Of a stretch of 64,000 nucleotides of DNA, positions 9,558 through 17,815 are shown in pieces. The position numbers and the translations under genes are program-made. How positions within the stretch are numbered: the stretch's first letter is position 1; each line of letters starts with the position of its first letter. Source of the DNA: Nocardioides sp. 1609 (GTDB lineage: Bacteria > Actinomycetota > Actinomycetes > Propionibacteriales > Nocardioidaceae); NCBI RefSeq assembly GCF_004522105.1, contig NZ_SPUJ01000011.1, forward strand, positions 1-64,000. The letters are read 5' to 3'. Below the pieces are notes generated by a model. That model had not been told where the DNA came from. It was given only the letters and a program-made list of their open reading frames with translations, and made no database searches.

Positions 9558-10449
9558 ACCAGGGGCCACCGAAGGCGGTGGAGGTGTTGGCGTCGATCGC
9601 GCGGCACAGGGTCTCGAGGTCGTCGCCGCGGACGTCGGCCATGGCGCGGACCGTCAGCGGCACCAGGTAGGAGGCGTTCGGACGGCCCCGGTACGGCGTC
9701 GGGGTCAGGAACGGCGCGTCGGTCTCGACCAGGAGCCGGTCGAGCGGGGTGAGGGCGAGGGCGTCACGGAGCGGCTGGGCGTTCTTGAAGGTCACCGTGC
9801 CCGCGAAGGACAGGTGGGCGCCCCGGTCGAGGCAGGCCCGGGCGAACGCCTCGTCGCCGGAGAAGCAGTGCATCACCCAGCGGTCGGGGACGCCCTCCTC
9901 GTCGAGGACGCGGAGCACCTCGTCGTGGGCGTCGCGGTCGTGGATGACCAGCGTCTTGTCGAGCCGCTTCGCCAGGTCGACGTGGCGCCGGAACGACGCG
10001 ACCTGCGCCGCCCGCCCGTCCTCGCCGGTCCGGAAGTGGTCGAGGCCGGTCTCGCCCACCGCGCGCACCTTCGTGTGCGCGCCGGCGAGCGCCTCGATCT
10101 CGGCGAGCGCCTCGTCGAGCCGGCCCGCGGCGGCCAGTCGCGGCGCCTCGTTGGGGTGCAGCGCGACGCCGGCCACCAACGCGCCGTACGTCGCCGCCGC
10201 CTCGACCGCCCAGCGCGCGCCGGGCAGGTCGCAGCCGATCTGCACGATGCGGGTCACGCCCACCGCGGCGGCCGCCGCGATCGCGCCCGCGGTGTCGACC
10301 CAGTCGCCGTCGGCGATGTCGAGGTGGCAGTGGTTGTCGACGACGGGGTGCGGCAGCGGCTCCGGGGACGGCGGCCGCTCGCGGTCGCGACGGGCGCCGC
10401 TGGTCTCCTCGGTCGCGGCGCGCGAGCGGGTGGGGCCCTGCGCCGTCAT
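9556..10449 (-). CDS. tatD: TatD-family metal-dependent deoxyribonuclease
   Basis: TatD enzymes are TIM-barrel 3'-5' exonucleases with two metal ions, linked to DNA repair. The 297-residue protein has NHCHLDI (HxH, about residue 41), GETGLDHF (Glu), VIHDRDAH (His), VMHCFSGD (His) and VETDAPFL (Asp), so all metal ligands are present. An N-terminal tail of about 35 polar residues precedes the barrel. The start overlaps the alpha/beta hydrolase stop (ATGA). The gene order rsmI-hydrolase-tatD next to rpf-rsmA-ispE is common, though metG, often present, is absent here. Confidence 0.9.
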   Translation of the reverse strand: MTAQGPTRSRAATEETSGARRDRERPPSPEPLPHPVVDNHCHLDIADGDWVDTAGAIAAAAAVGVTRIVQIGCDLPGARWAVEAAATYGALVAGVALHPNEAPRLAAAGRLDEALAEIEALAGAHTKVRAVGETGLDHFRTGEDGRAAQVASFRRHVDLAKRLDKTLVIHDRDAHDEVLRVLDEEGVPDRWVMHCFSGDEAFARACLDRGAHLSFAGTVTFKNAQPLRDALALTPLDRLLVETDAPFLTPTPYRGRPNASYLVPLTVRAMADVRGDDLETLCRAIDANTSTAFGGPW

Positions 10450-11285
10450 GCCGACGCCGCCCGTTCGAGCACGGCCTCGGCCAGCGCCTCGGGCGCGTGC
10501 ACGGGGATCCAGTGGTCGACCCCGGCGAGCACCACCAGCTCGTACGGCGCGTCGACGTGCTGCGGCGTCCGGTCGATGCTGGCCCGGCTGACGAAGTGGT
10601 CGCCGTCGCTCCACACCATCGTGGTCGGCACGGTGACCGGCGAGCGGAGCAGGCCGCGGTCGGCGAACGGCATCGCGCGGTACCAGGCCAGTGCGCCCGG
10701 CAGCGCGCCGTGCTCGACGATCTCGGCGCGGAACCGCGCCACCTCCTCGGCCGACAGGCCGCTGCCCCGCAGCGCGCGGTCGAAGACCCCACCGCGGCGG
10801 GCCGCGAGCCGCTCGGGCACCCACGGCAGCTGGAAGCCGGCCAGGTACCAGGACCTCAGGAGCTGCGAGGAGCGCACCAGCGAGCCGAGGTAGGCCTGCG
10901 GGTGCGGCACCGAGACCGACGTCAGGGTGCGCACCAGGTCGGGCCGGGTCGTCGCGACCGCCCACGCCGCGATGGCGCCCCAGTCGTGCCCGACGACGTG
11001 GGCGCGGCCGCCGGCCCGCTCGACCAGCGCGGCGACGTCGCCCGCGAGGTGGGTGATCGTGTGGTCGCGCCGCCGCGGCGGCCGGGCGCCCGGCGAGTAG
11101 CCGCGCTGGTCGGGCGCGACCGTGCGGTAGCCCGCGGCGTGCAGCAGCGGCGCGACCAGCCGCCAGCACGACGCCCGCTCGGGGAACCCGTGGAGCAGGA
11201 CGACGACGTCGCCGTCGACCGGTCCCTCGTCGAGGACGTCGAAGGTGAGCCCGTCGTGCTCGTAGGACGTGAGGCGCGCCGTCAT
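10446..11285 (-). CDS. Alpha/beta hydrolase, epoxide-hydrolase-like
   Basis: This 279-residue protein has the oxyanion segment HGFPE, the nucleophile elbow GHDWGA (Asp as nucleophile), an acid in MVWSDGDHFV and the catalytic His in GVDHWIPVHAPE. An Asp nucleophile within HDWG is typical of epoxide hydrolases and haloalkane dehalogenases. The cap region spans about residues 135-205. It sits between rsmI and tatD with four-base overlaps on both sides, so it is made together with them. The physiological substrate is unknown. Confidence 0.85.
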   Translation of the reverse strand: MTARLTSYEHDGLTFDVLDEGPVDGDVVVLLHGFPERASCWRLVAPLLHAAGYRTVAPDQRGYSPGARPPRRRDHTITHLAGDVAALVERAGGRAHVVGHDWGAIAAWAVATTRPDLVRTLTSVSVPHPQAYLGSLVRSSQLLRSWYLAGFQLPWVPERLAARRGGVFDRALRGSGLSAEEVARFRAEIVEHGALPGALAWYRAMPFADRGLLRSPVTVPTTMVWSDGDHFVSRASIDRTPQHVDAPYELVVLAGVDHWIPVHAPEALAEAVLERAASA

Positions 11286-12139
11286 CGCGGGCCGGGGGTC
11301 GCGTGGACCAGGTTGTAGACGTCCCGCTTGGGCAGGCCGGCCAGCCGGGCGACCTCGAGGATCGCGTCCTTGCGCTTCATGCCCCGATCCTCCCGCTCGG
11401 CGACGGCGGCCAGCAGCGTGGGCTCGTCGTGCCCGATCGCGGGCGCCGGTGCGGCGCCCCCGACGACGATGGTCACCTCACCCCGGACCCCGTCGGCGGC
11501 CCAGGCGGCGAGCTCGCCCACCGGCCCCCGGCGTACCTCCTCGTGGGTCTTGGTCAGCTCGCGGCAGACCGCACCGGCGCGGTCGGCGCCCCAGGCCTCG
11601 GCCATCGCGGCCAGCGCCGCCGCCGTCCGGTGCGGGGCCTCGAAGAACACCATCGTGCGCTGCTCGCCGCCCAGCTCGGCCAGCCGCCGTGCCCGCTCGC
11701 CGGCCTTGCGCGGCAGGAAGCCCTCGAAGCAGAACCGGTCCACCGGCAGTCCGCTGACCGCCAACGCCGTCAGGACGGCGCTCGGGCCGGGCACCGCGGT
11801 CACGTGGACGCCGGCCTCGACCGCCGCGACCACCAGCCGGTAGCCGGGGTCGGACACGCTGGGCATCCCGGCGTCGGTGACCAGCAGCACCCGCTCGCCC
11901 GCGAGCAGCGCCGCGACCAGCGCGGGCGTGCGCTGCTGCTCGTTGCCCTCGAAGTAGGAGACCACCCGGCCCGAGAGCGTGACGCCGAGGTCGGTGGTGA
12001 GCCGCTTGAGACGGCGGGTGTCCTCGGCGGCGACCACGTCGGCGTCCGCGAGCTCCTCGGCGAGCCGGGGCGGCGCGTCGGCCACCCGGCCGATCGGGGT
12101 CGCGGCCAGGACCAGGACTCCGGGATCGCCAGTGCTCAC
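11282..12139 (-). CDS. rsmI: 16S rRNA (cytidine1402-2'-O)-methyltransferase
   Basis: RsmI methylates the ribose of C1402 in the ribosomal decoding centre. The 285-residue protein has LVLAATPIGRVADAPPR at the N-terminus, VVAAEDTRRLKRL, the SAM-binding DAGMPSVSDPG and PGPSAVLTALAVSGLP, all diagnostic of the family. GTG at 12139 is preferred over the in-frame start further upstream, because that one would run into the divergent PMT gene. TACGAT seven bases before the GTG predicts a leaderless transcript. It is the first gene of the rsmI-hydrolase-tatD operon. Confidence 0.92.
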   Translation of the reverse strand: MSTGDPGVLVLAATPIGRVADAPPRLAEELADADVVAAEDTRRLKRLTTDLGVTLSGRVVSYFEGNEQQRTPALVAALLAGERVLLVTDAGMPSVSDPGYRLVVAAVEAGVHVTAVPGPSAVLTALAVSGLPVDRFCFEGFLPRKAGERARRLAELGGEQRTMVFFEAPHRTAAALAAMAEAWGADRAGAVCRELTKTHEEVRRGPVGELAAWAADGVRGEVTIVVGGAAPAPAIGHDEPTLLAAVAEREDRGMKRKDAILEVARLAGLPKRDVYNLVHATPGPR

Positions 12140-12146
12140 ACCATCG

Positions 12147-12156
12147 ATCGTAGAGT
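12147..12156. promoter_or_regulatory. Overlapping divergent -10 boxes for rsmI and PMT
   Basis: Only 25 bases separate the rsmI GTG (12139) from the PMT GTG (12165). TAGAGT (12151-12156, plus strand) is eight bases before the PMT start. TACGAT (minus strand, 12152-12147) is seven bases before the rsmI start. Both match the TANNNT consensus at leaderless spacing, neither gene has a Shine-Dalgarno sequence, and the two boxes share two bases. Confidence 0.7.
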
Positions 12157-12164
12157 TCCGCCTC

Positions 12165-13916
12165 GTGACCCTGCTCCACCCGCCCTCGACCGACGACGGG
12201 GCGACGCCGTCGGGCACGAAGCCGTCGGCGTGGCGGCGAGCCCGCGGCCGCCTCGCCGGCGTCGAGGCCAGGCTGGAGGACCGGCTGCTCGCGTGGGGCG
12301 CCGCGATCCTGGTGGCGGGCCTCGCGTTCGGGATGCGGCTCTGGCGGCTCGGTGAGCCGCACCGCTTCGCCTTCGACGAGACCTACTACGCCAAGGACGC
12401 CTGGGGGCTGCTGAACCAGGGCTACGTCCGCAACTACCAGGACGAGGTCGACGGCAAGCTCATCGACCAGGCCATCCTGAGCGGCCGCACCCAGGGCATC
12501 TGGGGCGACGGGCCCTCGATGGAGGTGCACCCCGAGGCCGGCAAGTGGGTGATCGCGCTCGGGGAGAAGGCCTTCGGGATGGACCCGTTCGGCTGGCGGA
12601 TCTCCGCCGCCGTCGTCGGCGCGCTGATGGTGCTGGTGATGTGCCGCCTCGCGCGGCGGCTCACCGGCTCCACGATGCTCGGGTGCCTGGCCGGGCTGCT
12701 GCTCGCCTTCGACGGCCTGCACTTCGTGCTGTCCCGGCTGGCGCTGCTCGACATCTTCCTCGCCTTCTTCCTGCTCTGCGGGGTCGCGTGCATCGTCAAC
12801 GACCGCGACTGGCACCGCGCCAAGCTCGCGCGGCTCGTCGGCGACACCCCGCTGGTCGACTCCGCGTGGGGGCCGGTGCGCGGCCTGCTGTTCCGCCCCT
12901 GGCTGCTCACCGGCGGCGTCTGCTTCGGCCTGGCCCTCGGCACCAAGTGGACGGCGGCCTACCCGCTCGCCGCGTTCGGCGTCCTGGTGTGGGTGTGGAG
13001 CGGTGGTGCCCGGCGGTCCTTCGGCCTGCGCCAGGCGCGGGTCCGGGCGATGCTGGTCGACGGCGTCCCGGCGTTCGCCCAGCTCGTGCTCGTCGCCTTC
13101 GTGGTCTACGTCGCCTCCTGGACCGGCTGGCTGGTGCACGCGGGCGACTACGAGAAGGCGCTGTCGTCGACGCAGTACACCGGTTTCGTCTCCGAGGGCG
13201 AGTGCGTCGAGGGCGAGGACGGCGAGCTGCAGACCAACAACGTCAGCGACGACTCCGCGACCTGGCCCACCGCCACCGAGAAGGACGCGAGCGGGCTCGG
13301 CGAGGTCGTGCAGTCGCTGCGGTCGCTCTGGTACTACCACCAGGACGTCTACACCTTCCACACCCATTACCTGAACTGCAGCTCCCACGTCTACCAGTCG
13401 CAGCCGTCGGGCTGGCTCTTCCTCAACCGGCCGGTCGGCGTCGCGACGGACCTCGACGTGCAGCCCGGCACCGACGGCTGCGACGCCCCGGCCGGCGACA
13501 CCTGCTACCGGCAGGTGCTGCTCATCGGGACGCCGATCCTCTGGTGGGGCGGGTGCCTGGCGCTCCTCGCCGCGGCCGCCCTGTGGGTCGGCACCCGCGA
13601 CTGGCGCTTCGGGGTCGCCCTCACCGGCACCCTGTCGACCTGGCTGCCCTGGCTGCTCTACGACGACCGGCCGATCTTCTTCTTCTACGCGATCGCCTGC
13701 CTGCCGTTCCTGGTGCTCGCCGTCACCCTCGTGCTCGGCAAGCTGGTCGGGCACTCCCGAGAACCGTCCGGACGGCGGACGACGGGCGTGATCGTGGCCG
13801 GCTCGTTCCTCGTGCTCGTCGTGCTCAACTTCGCCTACTTCTACCCGCTGCTCTCCTACGAGGTGATCCCGCGGGGCGACTGGATGGACCGCATGTGGTT
13901 CCACCGGTGGATCTGA
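12165..13916 (+). CDS. pmt: Dolichyl-phosphate-mannose protein mannosyltransferase (GT39)
   Basis: PMT enzymes transfer mannose from polyprenyl-phosphate-mannose to Ser/Thr of secreted proteins as they are exported. The 583-residue protein has an N-terminal cytoplasmic tail, about ten transmembrane helices and the catalytic acidic motif FDETYYAKD in the first external loop. A large extracellular loop with DVYTFHTHYLNC and SHVYQSQPSGWLFLNRP matches MIR-independent bacterial PMTs. It is divergent from rsmI, as in many actinobacteria. The gene ends within a stem-loop. Confidence 0.92.
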   Translation: MTLLHPPSTDDGATPSGTKPSAWRRARGRLAGVEARLEDRLLAWGAAILVAGLAFGMRLWRLGEPHRFAFDETYYAKDAWGLLNQGYVRNYQDEVDGKLIDQAILSGRTQGIWGDGPSMEVHPEAGKWVIALGEKAFGMDPFGWRISAAVVGALMVLVMCRLARRLTGSTMLGCLAGLLLAFDGLHFVLSRLALLDIFLAFFLLCGVACIVNDRDWHRAKLARLVGDTPLVDSAWGPVRGLLFRPWLLTGGVCFGLALGTKWTAAYPLAAFGVLVWVWSGGARRSFGLRQARVRAMLVDGVPAFAQLVLVAFVVYVASWTGWLVHAGDYEKALSSTQYTGFVSEGECVEGEDGELQTNNVSDDSATWPTATEKDASGLGEVVQSLRSLWYYHQDVYTFHTHYLNCSSHVYQSQPSGWLFLNRPVGVATDLDVQPGTDGCDAPAGDTCYRQVLLIGTPILWWGGCLALLAAAALWVGTRDWRFGVALTGTLSTWLPWLLYDDRPIFFFYAIACLPFLVLAVTLVLGKLVGHSREPSGRRTTGVIVAGSFLVLVVLNFAYFYPLLSYEVIPRGDWMDRMWFHRWI

Positions 13917-13941
13917 CCTCGAGGAACGAGGGGTCAGATCC
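13909..13941 (+). terminator. Stem-loop overlapping the PMT stop codon
   Basis: GGATCTGACC (13909-13918) pairs exactly with GGTCAGATCC (13932-13941). The stem continues as TCG (13919-13921) with CGA (13927-13929), leaving a two-base bulge and a five-base loop. The PMT stop codon lies in the left arm. No U-tract follows. Confidence 0.6.
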
Positions 13942-14160
13942 AGAGAGGTGGATCGAGCAAGCCGCACGGTCGAGGAACGAGGCCGTGGTCGGCGCGTCGA
14001 GATCACTGGCCCATCGGGGCCAGGCCGGCGTGGCGAGTCGGCGGCGGAGGGCCGGCGGTTTCGTCGGCGCTCGCTGGCGCTCGCTTGCTCAACCTCCGAG
14101 TGCTCGCTCGCTCGACCTCCGAGGTGGTCGCGTGCACGTGCTCGACCTCCGGGGGAGGTC
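13942..14160. repeat. Cluster of REP-like intergenic repeats
   Basis: This stretch between the PMT and PPOX genes is built of short repeated and inverted pieces. The element at 14057-14100, read on the minus strand, contains GGAGGTTGAGCAAGCGAGCG and matches a second copy at 49306-49353 with only a few differences. Next to it are GCTCGCTCGCTCGACC (14102-14117), a phrase also found in the ABC-F gene near 4609-4625, and a hairpin GACCTCC-GGG-GGAGGTC (14144-14160). Similar palindromic repeats are remembered from other Nocardioides intergenic regions. No gene is visible. Confidence 0.65.
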
Positions 14161-14190
14161 GGGTGCGCCGGCGGCGGATACCGTCGCGCC

Positions 14191-14610
14191 ATGACGTCGT
14201 GGACACCCGGCTGGGACGCGGTCCCGGAGCCGCTGCTGGACTTCTGGACCGAGCGCCACCTGTGCACGCTGACCACGCTGCGGCCCGACGGCCAGCCGCA
14301 CGTGGTGCCGGTCGGGGTCGCGCTCGACCCCGAGCGGGAGTGCGCGTGGGTGATCACCGGGAACGGGTCGCGCAAGGTGCGCAACCTGCTCGCCGCGGGC
14401 AGCGAGGGCGGGCCGGTCGCGGCCTGCCAGGTCGACGGTGCGCGGTGGGCGACGCTGGAGGGCACGGCGGTCGTCGTGCACGACCCGGCGTCGGTGGCGC
14501 GGGCCTGCGAGCGGTACGCCGCGCGCTACCGCACCCCGCGGGTCAACCCCGACCGGGTCGCGCTCCGGATCAGCGTCGAGCGCATCGTGGCCTCGCGCGG
14601 CCTCGTCTGA
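14191..14610 (+). CDS. PPOX-class F420- or FMN-binding split-barrel oxidoreductase
   Basis: This 139-residue protein has the split-barrel layout of the pyridoxamine-5'-phosphate-oxidase superfamily: HLCTLTTLRPDGQPHVVPVGV, then AWVITGNGSRKVRNL, then ARWATLEGTAVVV and a C-terminal RISVERIVASRGLV. Actinobacterial members of this size mostly bind the deazaflavin F420 and reduce small molecules, though some bind FMN or heme. It is monocistronic behind the REP-like repeat cluster, and convergent with the SNF2 helicase (27-base gap). The substrate is unknown. Confidence 0.8.
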   Translation: MTSWTPGWDAVPEPLLDFWTERHLCTLTTLRPDGQPHVVPVGVALDPERECAWVITGNGSRKVRNLLAAGSEGGPVAACQVDGARWATLEGTAVVVHDPASVARACERYAARYRTPRVNPDRVALRISVERIVASRGLV

Positions 14611-14637
14611 CCCGGCCCCGCGGGGTGGCGGGGAGGC

Positions 14638-16776
14638 TCAGTCGCCCCGACTGACCAGTGCCTCGGTGAGCAGCGCGACCAGCGCCTCGGTCTGGATGTC
14701 GGCCGAGGAGCCGACCTCCTCGTCGGAGCCGTCGAGCGCGCGGGCGGCGAGGCCGGCCTTGCTGTCGATGAGCTCGGCGACCTTGGTGTCGACGGTCTGC
14801 GCGGCGATGACGCGCCACGCGGTGACCGGCTGGTCCTGCCCGATCCGGTGCACGCGGTCGATGGCCTGGGTCTGCTCGGCGTCGGTCCACGACAGCTCGG
14901 CGAGGACGACGTTCGAGGCGACCTGCAGGTTGAGGCCGACGCCGGCCGCGGTGAGCGAGCAGACCGCGACCGCGACGTCGGGGTCGTTGACGAAGGCGTC
15001 GATGTTCTGCTGGCGCACCTTCGGCGACTGGTCGCCGCGCACGGACGCCGAGCGGATGCCGCGCTTGGCGAACAGCTCCTCGGCGGTGTCCATGACGTCG
15101 ACGTGCTTGGCGAAGAAGACGACCTTGCCGACGTTGCGGGCCAGCTGGGCGGCGTAGTCGGCGGCGAGGCCGGCCTTCGCCTGCCCGATGCGGCGCATCA
15201 TCGTGAAGACGTTCTCGCCGTCCTTGCTGCCGCTGGAGGTGGTGTCCTCGCGCTCCCACGTGGCGACGCGGCGCACGAGGTCGCGGTCGATGCCCTCGAC
15301 GACGACGCCGGAGCGACGGGTCGCCAGCGCCATGTCGTAGCGCTCGACCAGGCGGCGGGCGAGCTCGCGCTCGGCGGCCCGGATGGAGCGGCCGACCTCG
15401 CCCTCGAGCTCGACCGGGAGGTCGGCGATCCGGCGGGCCGGGATGTCGGAGGCGACGTCGACCTTGCGGCGCCGCACGATGCCCATGTCGATGACCGCGG
15501 AGCGCGCCGCCGGGTAGAAGCCGGGGTCGATCGGGGTGAGGGCGGTGTCCTCGAGCCGGTCCATCAGCTGGCCGAGGGGCTTCTTCTCGTCGATCCAGCC
15601 GAGGAACTGCCAGATCGCGCGGAAGTCGTCGATGTCGTTGATCAGCGGGGTGCCGGTGAGCGCGGTCATCAGCGGGCGGCCGGCACGGGCCCGGATCCGG
15701 TCGGCGATCTTCAGCACGTGCTGCGAGCGCTGCGAGGACTTGTTCTTGATGAAGTGCGCCTCGTCGACGACCATCCCGCGGAAGCCGTGGGTGCTCATCC
15801 AGCCGACGTGGCGGTCGAGGATCTCGTAGTTGACGATCACGATGTCGGCGAAGCCGTCGACGTCGTGGCCGTTGCCGTTGACGACGGTGGCCTTGCGGTG
15901 CGGCGTCCAGAGCGAGGCCTCGCGGGCCCAGTTGGTCTTGACCACGCTCGGGACGACGACCAGCAGCGGGTAGGCGTCGGCGGCCTGCGCGGCGAGCAGC
16001 GCCTGCGCGGTCTTGCCGAGACCGGGCTCGTCGGCGAGCAGGAACGTGCGGTGCCCCGTCGCGGCCGACTCGACGACCTGCGCCTGGTGGTGCATCAGCT
16101 CGAGGCCGGTGGGCGCCTTGAACGAGAACTCCTGGCCGTCGGGCAGCGCCATGCAGGACGTCGCCCCGCCGGCCGCCCGCTCGAACGACTCCAGCAGCGG
16201 CTCGATGAGCTCCCACCCGGAGAGCCGCCGGGCGTGGGAGGGACGCACCACGCCGGAGAAGTCGGGCACGAGGAAGGGGTTGGCCAGCTGGCGCGAGACG
16301 ACCGAGCGCGGGGTGACCTGACGCTCGGGGTCGAAGGCGACCGTCGCGACGGGCTCCGGGGCGCTCTCCTCCTCCTCGGGCACCTCGACCCCGGCGGCGA
16401 CGAGCATGTCGCGCTTGAGGTCGCGCCCGGCGTCGGAGAGGACGGCGTCCTCGGCGAGCAGCGCGAGCAACGAGGTGTCGCGGGCGGTGGTCTTCGCCAG
16501 GATGGTCCCGATGCCGTCGAGCCGCTTGAGCTGCTCGGCGCGCTGGGCCTCGTTGATCTCGGTGTCGACCTTGACCCGGCCGCGCTCCTCGCGGGCGAGC
16601 TGGGCGACGACCTGGAACTTGGTGCGGCTGGTCGGCTTGACCTTGCCGCGTTGCGCGGCGCCCTCCACCTCGCGCACGGCCCGCGCGAGGATCGGGATGA
16701 TCCCCTCGTTGTCGAGCTCGCGCCCGCGGCGGCGCGCGCGGGTGGCGCCGTTCTGGCGCTGGCCTCCTCGAGCCAA
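14638..16776 (-). CDS. SNF2-family DEAD/DEAH-box helicase/ATPase
   Basis: This protein of about 712 residues is a Swi2/Snf2 ATPase. An N-terminal domain of about 200 residues precedes LLADEPGLGKTAQALL (Walker A) and VVDEAHFIKN (DEAH). LTGTPLIND and the C-terminal helicase lobe follow, with SLTAAGVGLNLQ and IDRVHRIGQDQPVTAW. The C-terminus is acidic and Ser-rich. Such ATPases move along double-stranded DNA and remodel bound proteins. The start TTG at 16776 is chosen because GGGGGAG lies just upstream and the residues before it look non-coding; this is the least certain point. It is monocistronic. Confidence 0.88.
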   Translation of the reverse strand: MARGGQRQNGATRARRRGRELDNEGIIPILARAVREVEGAAQRGKVKPTSRTKFQVVAQLAREERGRVKVDTEINEAQRAEQLKRLDGIGTILAKTTARDTSLLALLAEDAVLSDAGRDLKRDMLVAAGVEVPEEEESAPEPVATVAFDPERQVTPRSVVSRQLANPFLVPDFSGVVRPSHARRLSGWELIEPLLESFERAAGGATSCMALPDGQEFSFKAPTGLELMHHQAQVVESAATGHRTFLLADEPGLGKTAQALLAAQAADAYPLLVVVPSVVKTNWAREASLWTPHRKATVVNGNGHDVDGFADIVIVNYEILDRHVGWMSTHGFRGMVVDEAHFIKNKSSQRSQHVLKIADRIRARAGRPLMTALTGTPLINDIDDFRAIWQFLGWIDEKKPLGQLMDRLEDTALTPIDPGFYPAARSAVIDMGIVRRRKVDVASDIPARRIADLPVELEGEVGRSIRAAERELARRLVERYDMALATRRSGVVVEGIDRDLVRRVATWEREDTTSSGSKDGENVFTMMRRIGQAKAGLAADYAAQLARNVGKVVFFAKHVDVMDTAEELFAKRGIRSASVRGDQSPKVRQQNIDAFVNDPDVAVAVCSLTAAGVGLNLQVASNVVLAELSWTDAEQTQAIDRVHRIGQDQPVTAWRVIAAQTVDTKVAELIDSKAGLAARALDGSDEEVGSSADIQTEALVALLTEALVSRGD

Positions 16777-17196
16777 GGGACTCCCCCTTCGGAGCTGCCA
16801 GACCGGTGCGGTCGTGGCGGTACGACGCGCGGCGACTCCTGGCGGGCCCACCGACGGAGCCCTGCGGGAGTGTGCCGCGGGGCTGGACGTCGCGCGTGGC
16901 CGACCGGTCGATCGCCAAGGCGTTTCGGGTGCCGTCAGGGACGGCGGTCGCCGGTCCCATACCGACGTGCCGTCAGAGTACCCCCCGCCCGCGCGATCCG
17001 GACCATCCCGGTGCGGCGGGTCCTCCGTGTCGGGGACCGGCACCACCCGCCCACCCACCGGCGCGGGTGCCGCCGGGACTCCGGGCGGCGCTATGTTCAG
17101 GGTCGGCGCGGCCCCGCACGGCAGGGCCGGGCGAGCCGTCACCGGCCGCCGTCCCACCCGCGCCAGGACCCGAACCACCAGATCCGGAGCACCGAC
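16777..17196. other. 420-base intergenic region between the SNF2 gene and bioY
   Basis: No gene is supported here. TATGTT at 17092-17097 could be the -10 of a bioY promoter with a leader of about 95 bases. GTACCC at 16978-16983 (GGGTAC on the minus strand) resembles the -10 of SigB/SigF-type promoters and points towards the SNF2 gene, but no convincing -35 accompanies it. Several GC-rich inverted repeats are present. I do not recognise a riboswitch. Confidence 0.45.
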
Positions 17197-17805
17197 ATGA
17201 CGCTGCACCAGCCGACCGAGACCAGCACCGCCGACCGGCCGCGACGCTTCTCCCCCACCGACCTGGCCCTGGTCGCCTCGTTCGCGGCCCTCATCTCCGC
17301 GATGACCTACCTGGGCGCCGTCCCGGTCGGCGGCGCCGGCGTCCCGATCACGCTGCAGACCCTCGGCGTGATGCTGGCCGGCTGCCTGCTCGGCCCGGTC
17401 CGCGGCACCGCCGCCGTCCTGCTCTACCTGCTGCTCGGCTTCATCGGGCTGCCCGTCTTCGCCGGGCACACCTCGGGTCCGGGGGTGCTCAGCGAGCCGA
17501 GCGTGGGCTACCTGCTGTCGTTCCCGATCGCCGCGGCGCTCGGTGGCTTCCTCGTCACCCGCATCCCCGCGTCGGCGCGCACCCGGGCGCTCCCGGTCTT
17601 CCTGTGCTCGATCGCGGCCAGCATCCTGGTGATCCACCCGATGGGGATCGGCGGGCTGATGGTCCGCCTCGACCTCGACGTCGTCGAGGCCTGGCGCATC
17701 GACGTCCTCTACTGGGTCGGCGACCTGCTGAAGACGACGATCGTCGCGCTCGTGGTCTCCGAGGTGCACCGCGCCTTCCCCCAGCTGCTCGACCGTCGTC
17801 GCTGA
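17197..17805 (+). CDS. bioY: Biotin ECF transporter S component BioY
   Basis: BioY is the membrane protein that captures biotin for an energy-coupling-factor importer. The 202-residue protein has about six transmembrane helices with the family hallmarks GGAGVPITLQTLGVMLAG, LLGPVRGTAAVLLYLLLGFI and GLPVFAGHTSG (about residues 47-90). CGGAG lies eight bases before the ATG. The ATPase and transmembrane coupling genes follow directly, so this is a dedicated biotin importer. No biotin synthesis genes are in the window. Confidence 0.95.
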   Translation: MTLHQPTETSTADRPRRFSPTDLALVASFAALISAMTYLGAVPVGGAGVPITLQTLGVMLAGCLLGPVRGTAAVLLYLLLGFIGLPVFAGHTSGPGVLSEPSVGYLLSFPIAAALGGFLVTRIPASARTRALPVFLCSIAASILVIHPMGIGGLMVRLDLDVVEAWRIDVLYWVGDLLKTTIVALVVSEVHRAFPQLLDRRR

Positions 17806-17815
17806 CCGGCCCCGG

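Noticed and set aside
16777..17196. Riboswitch or biotin operator before bioY
   Set aside because: No recognisable riboswitch core or BirA/BioR/BioQ-type palindrome was seen; only a weak -10 is supported.
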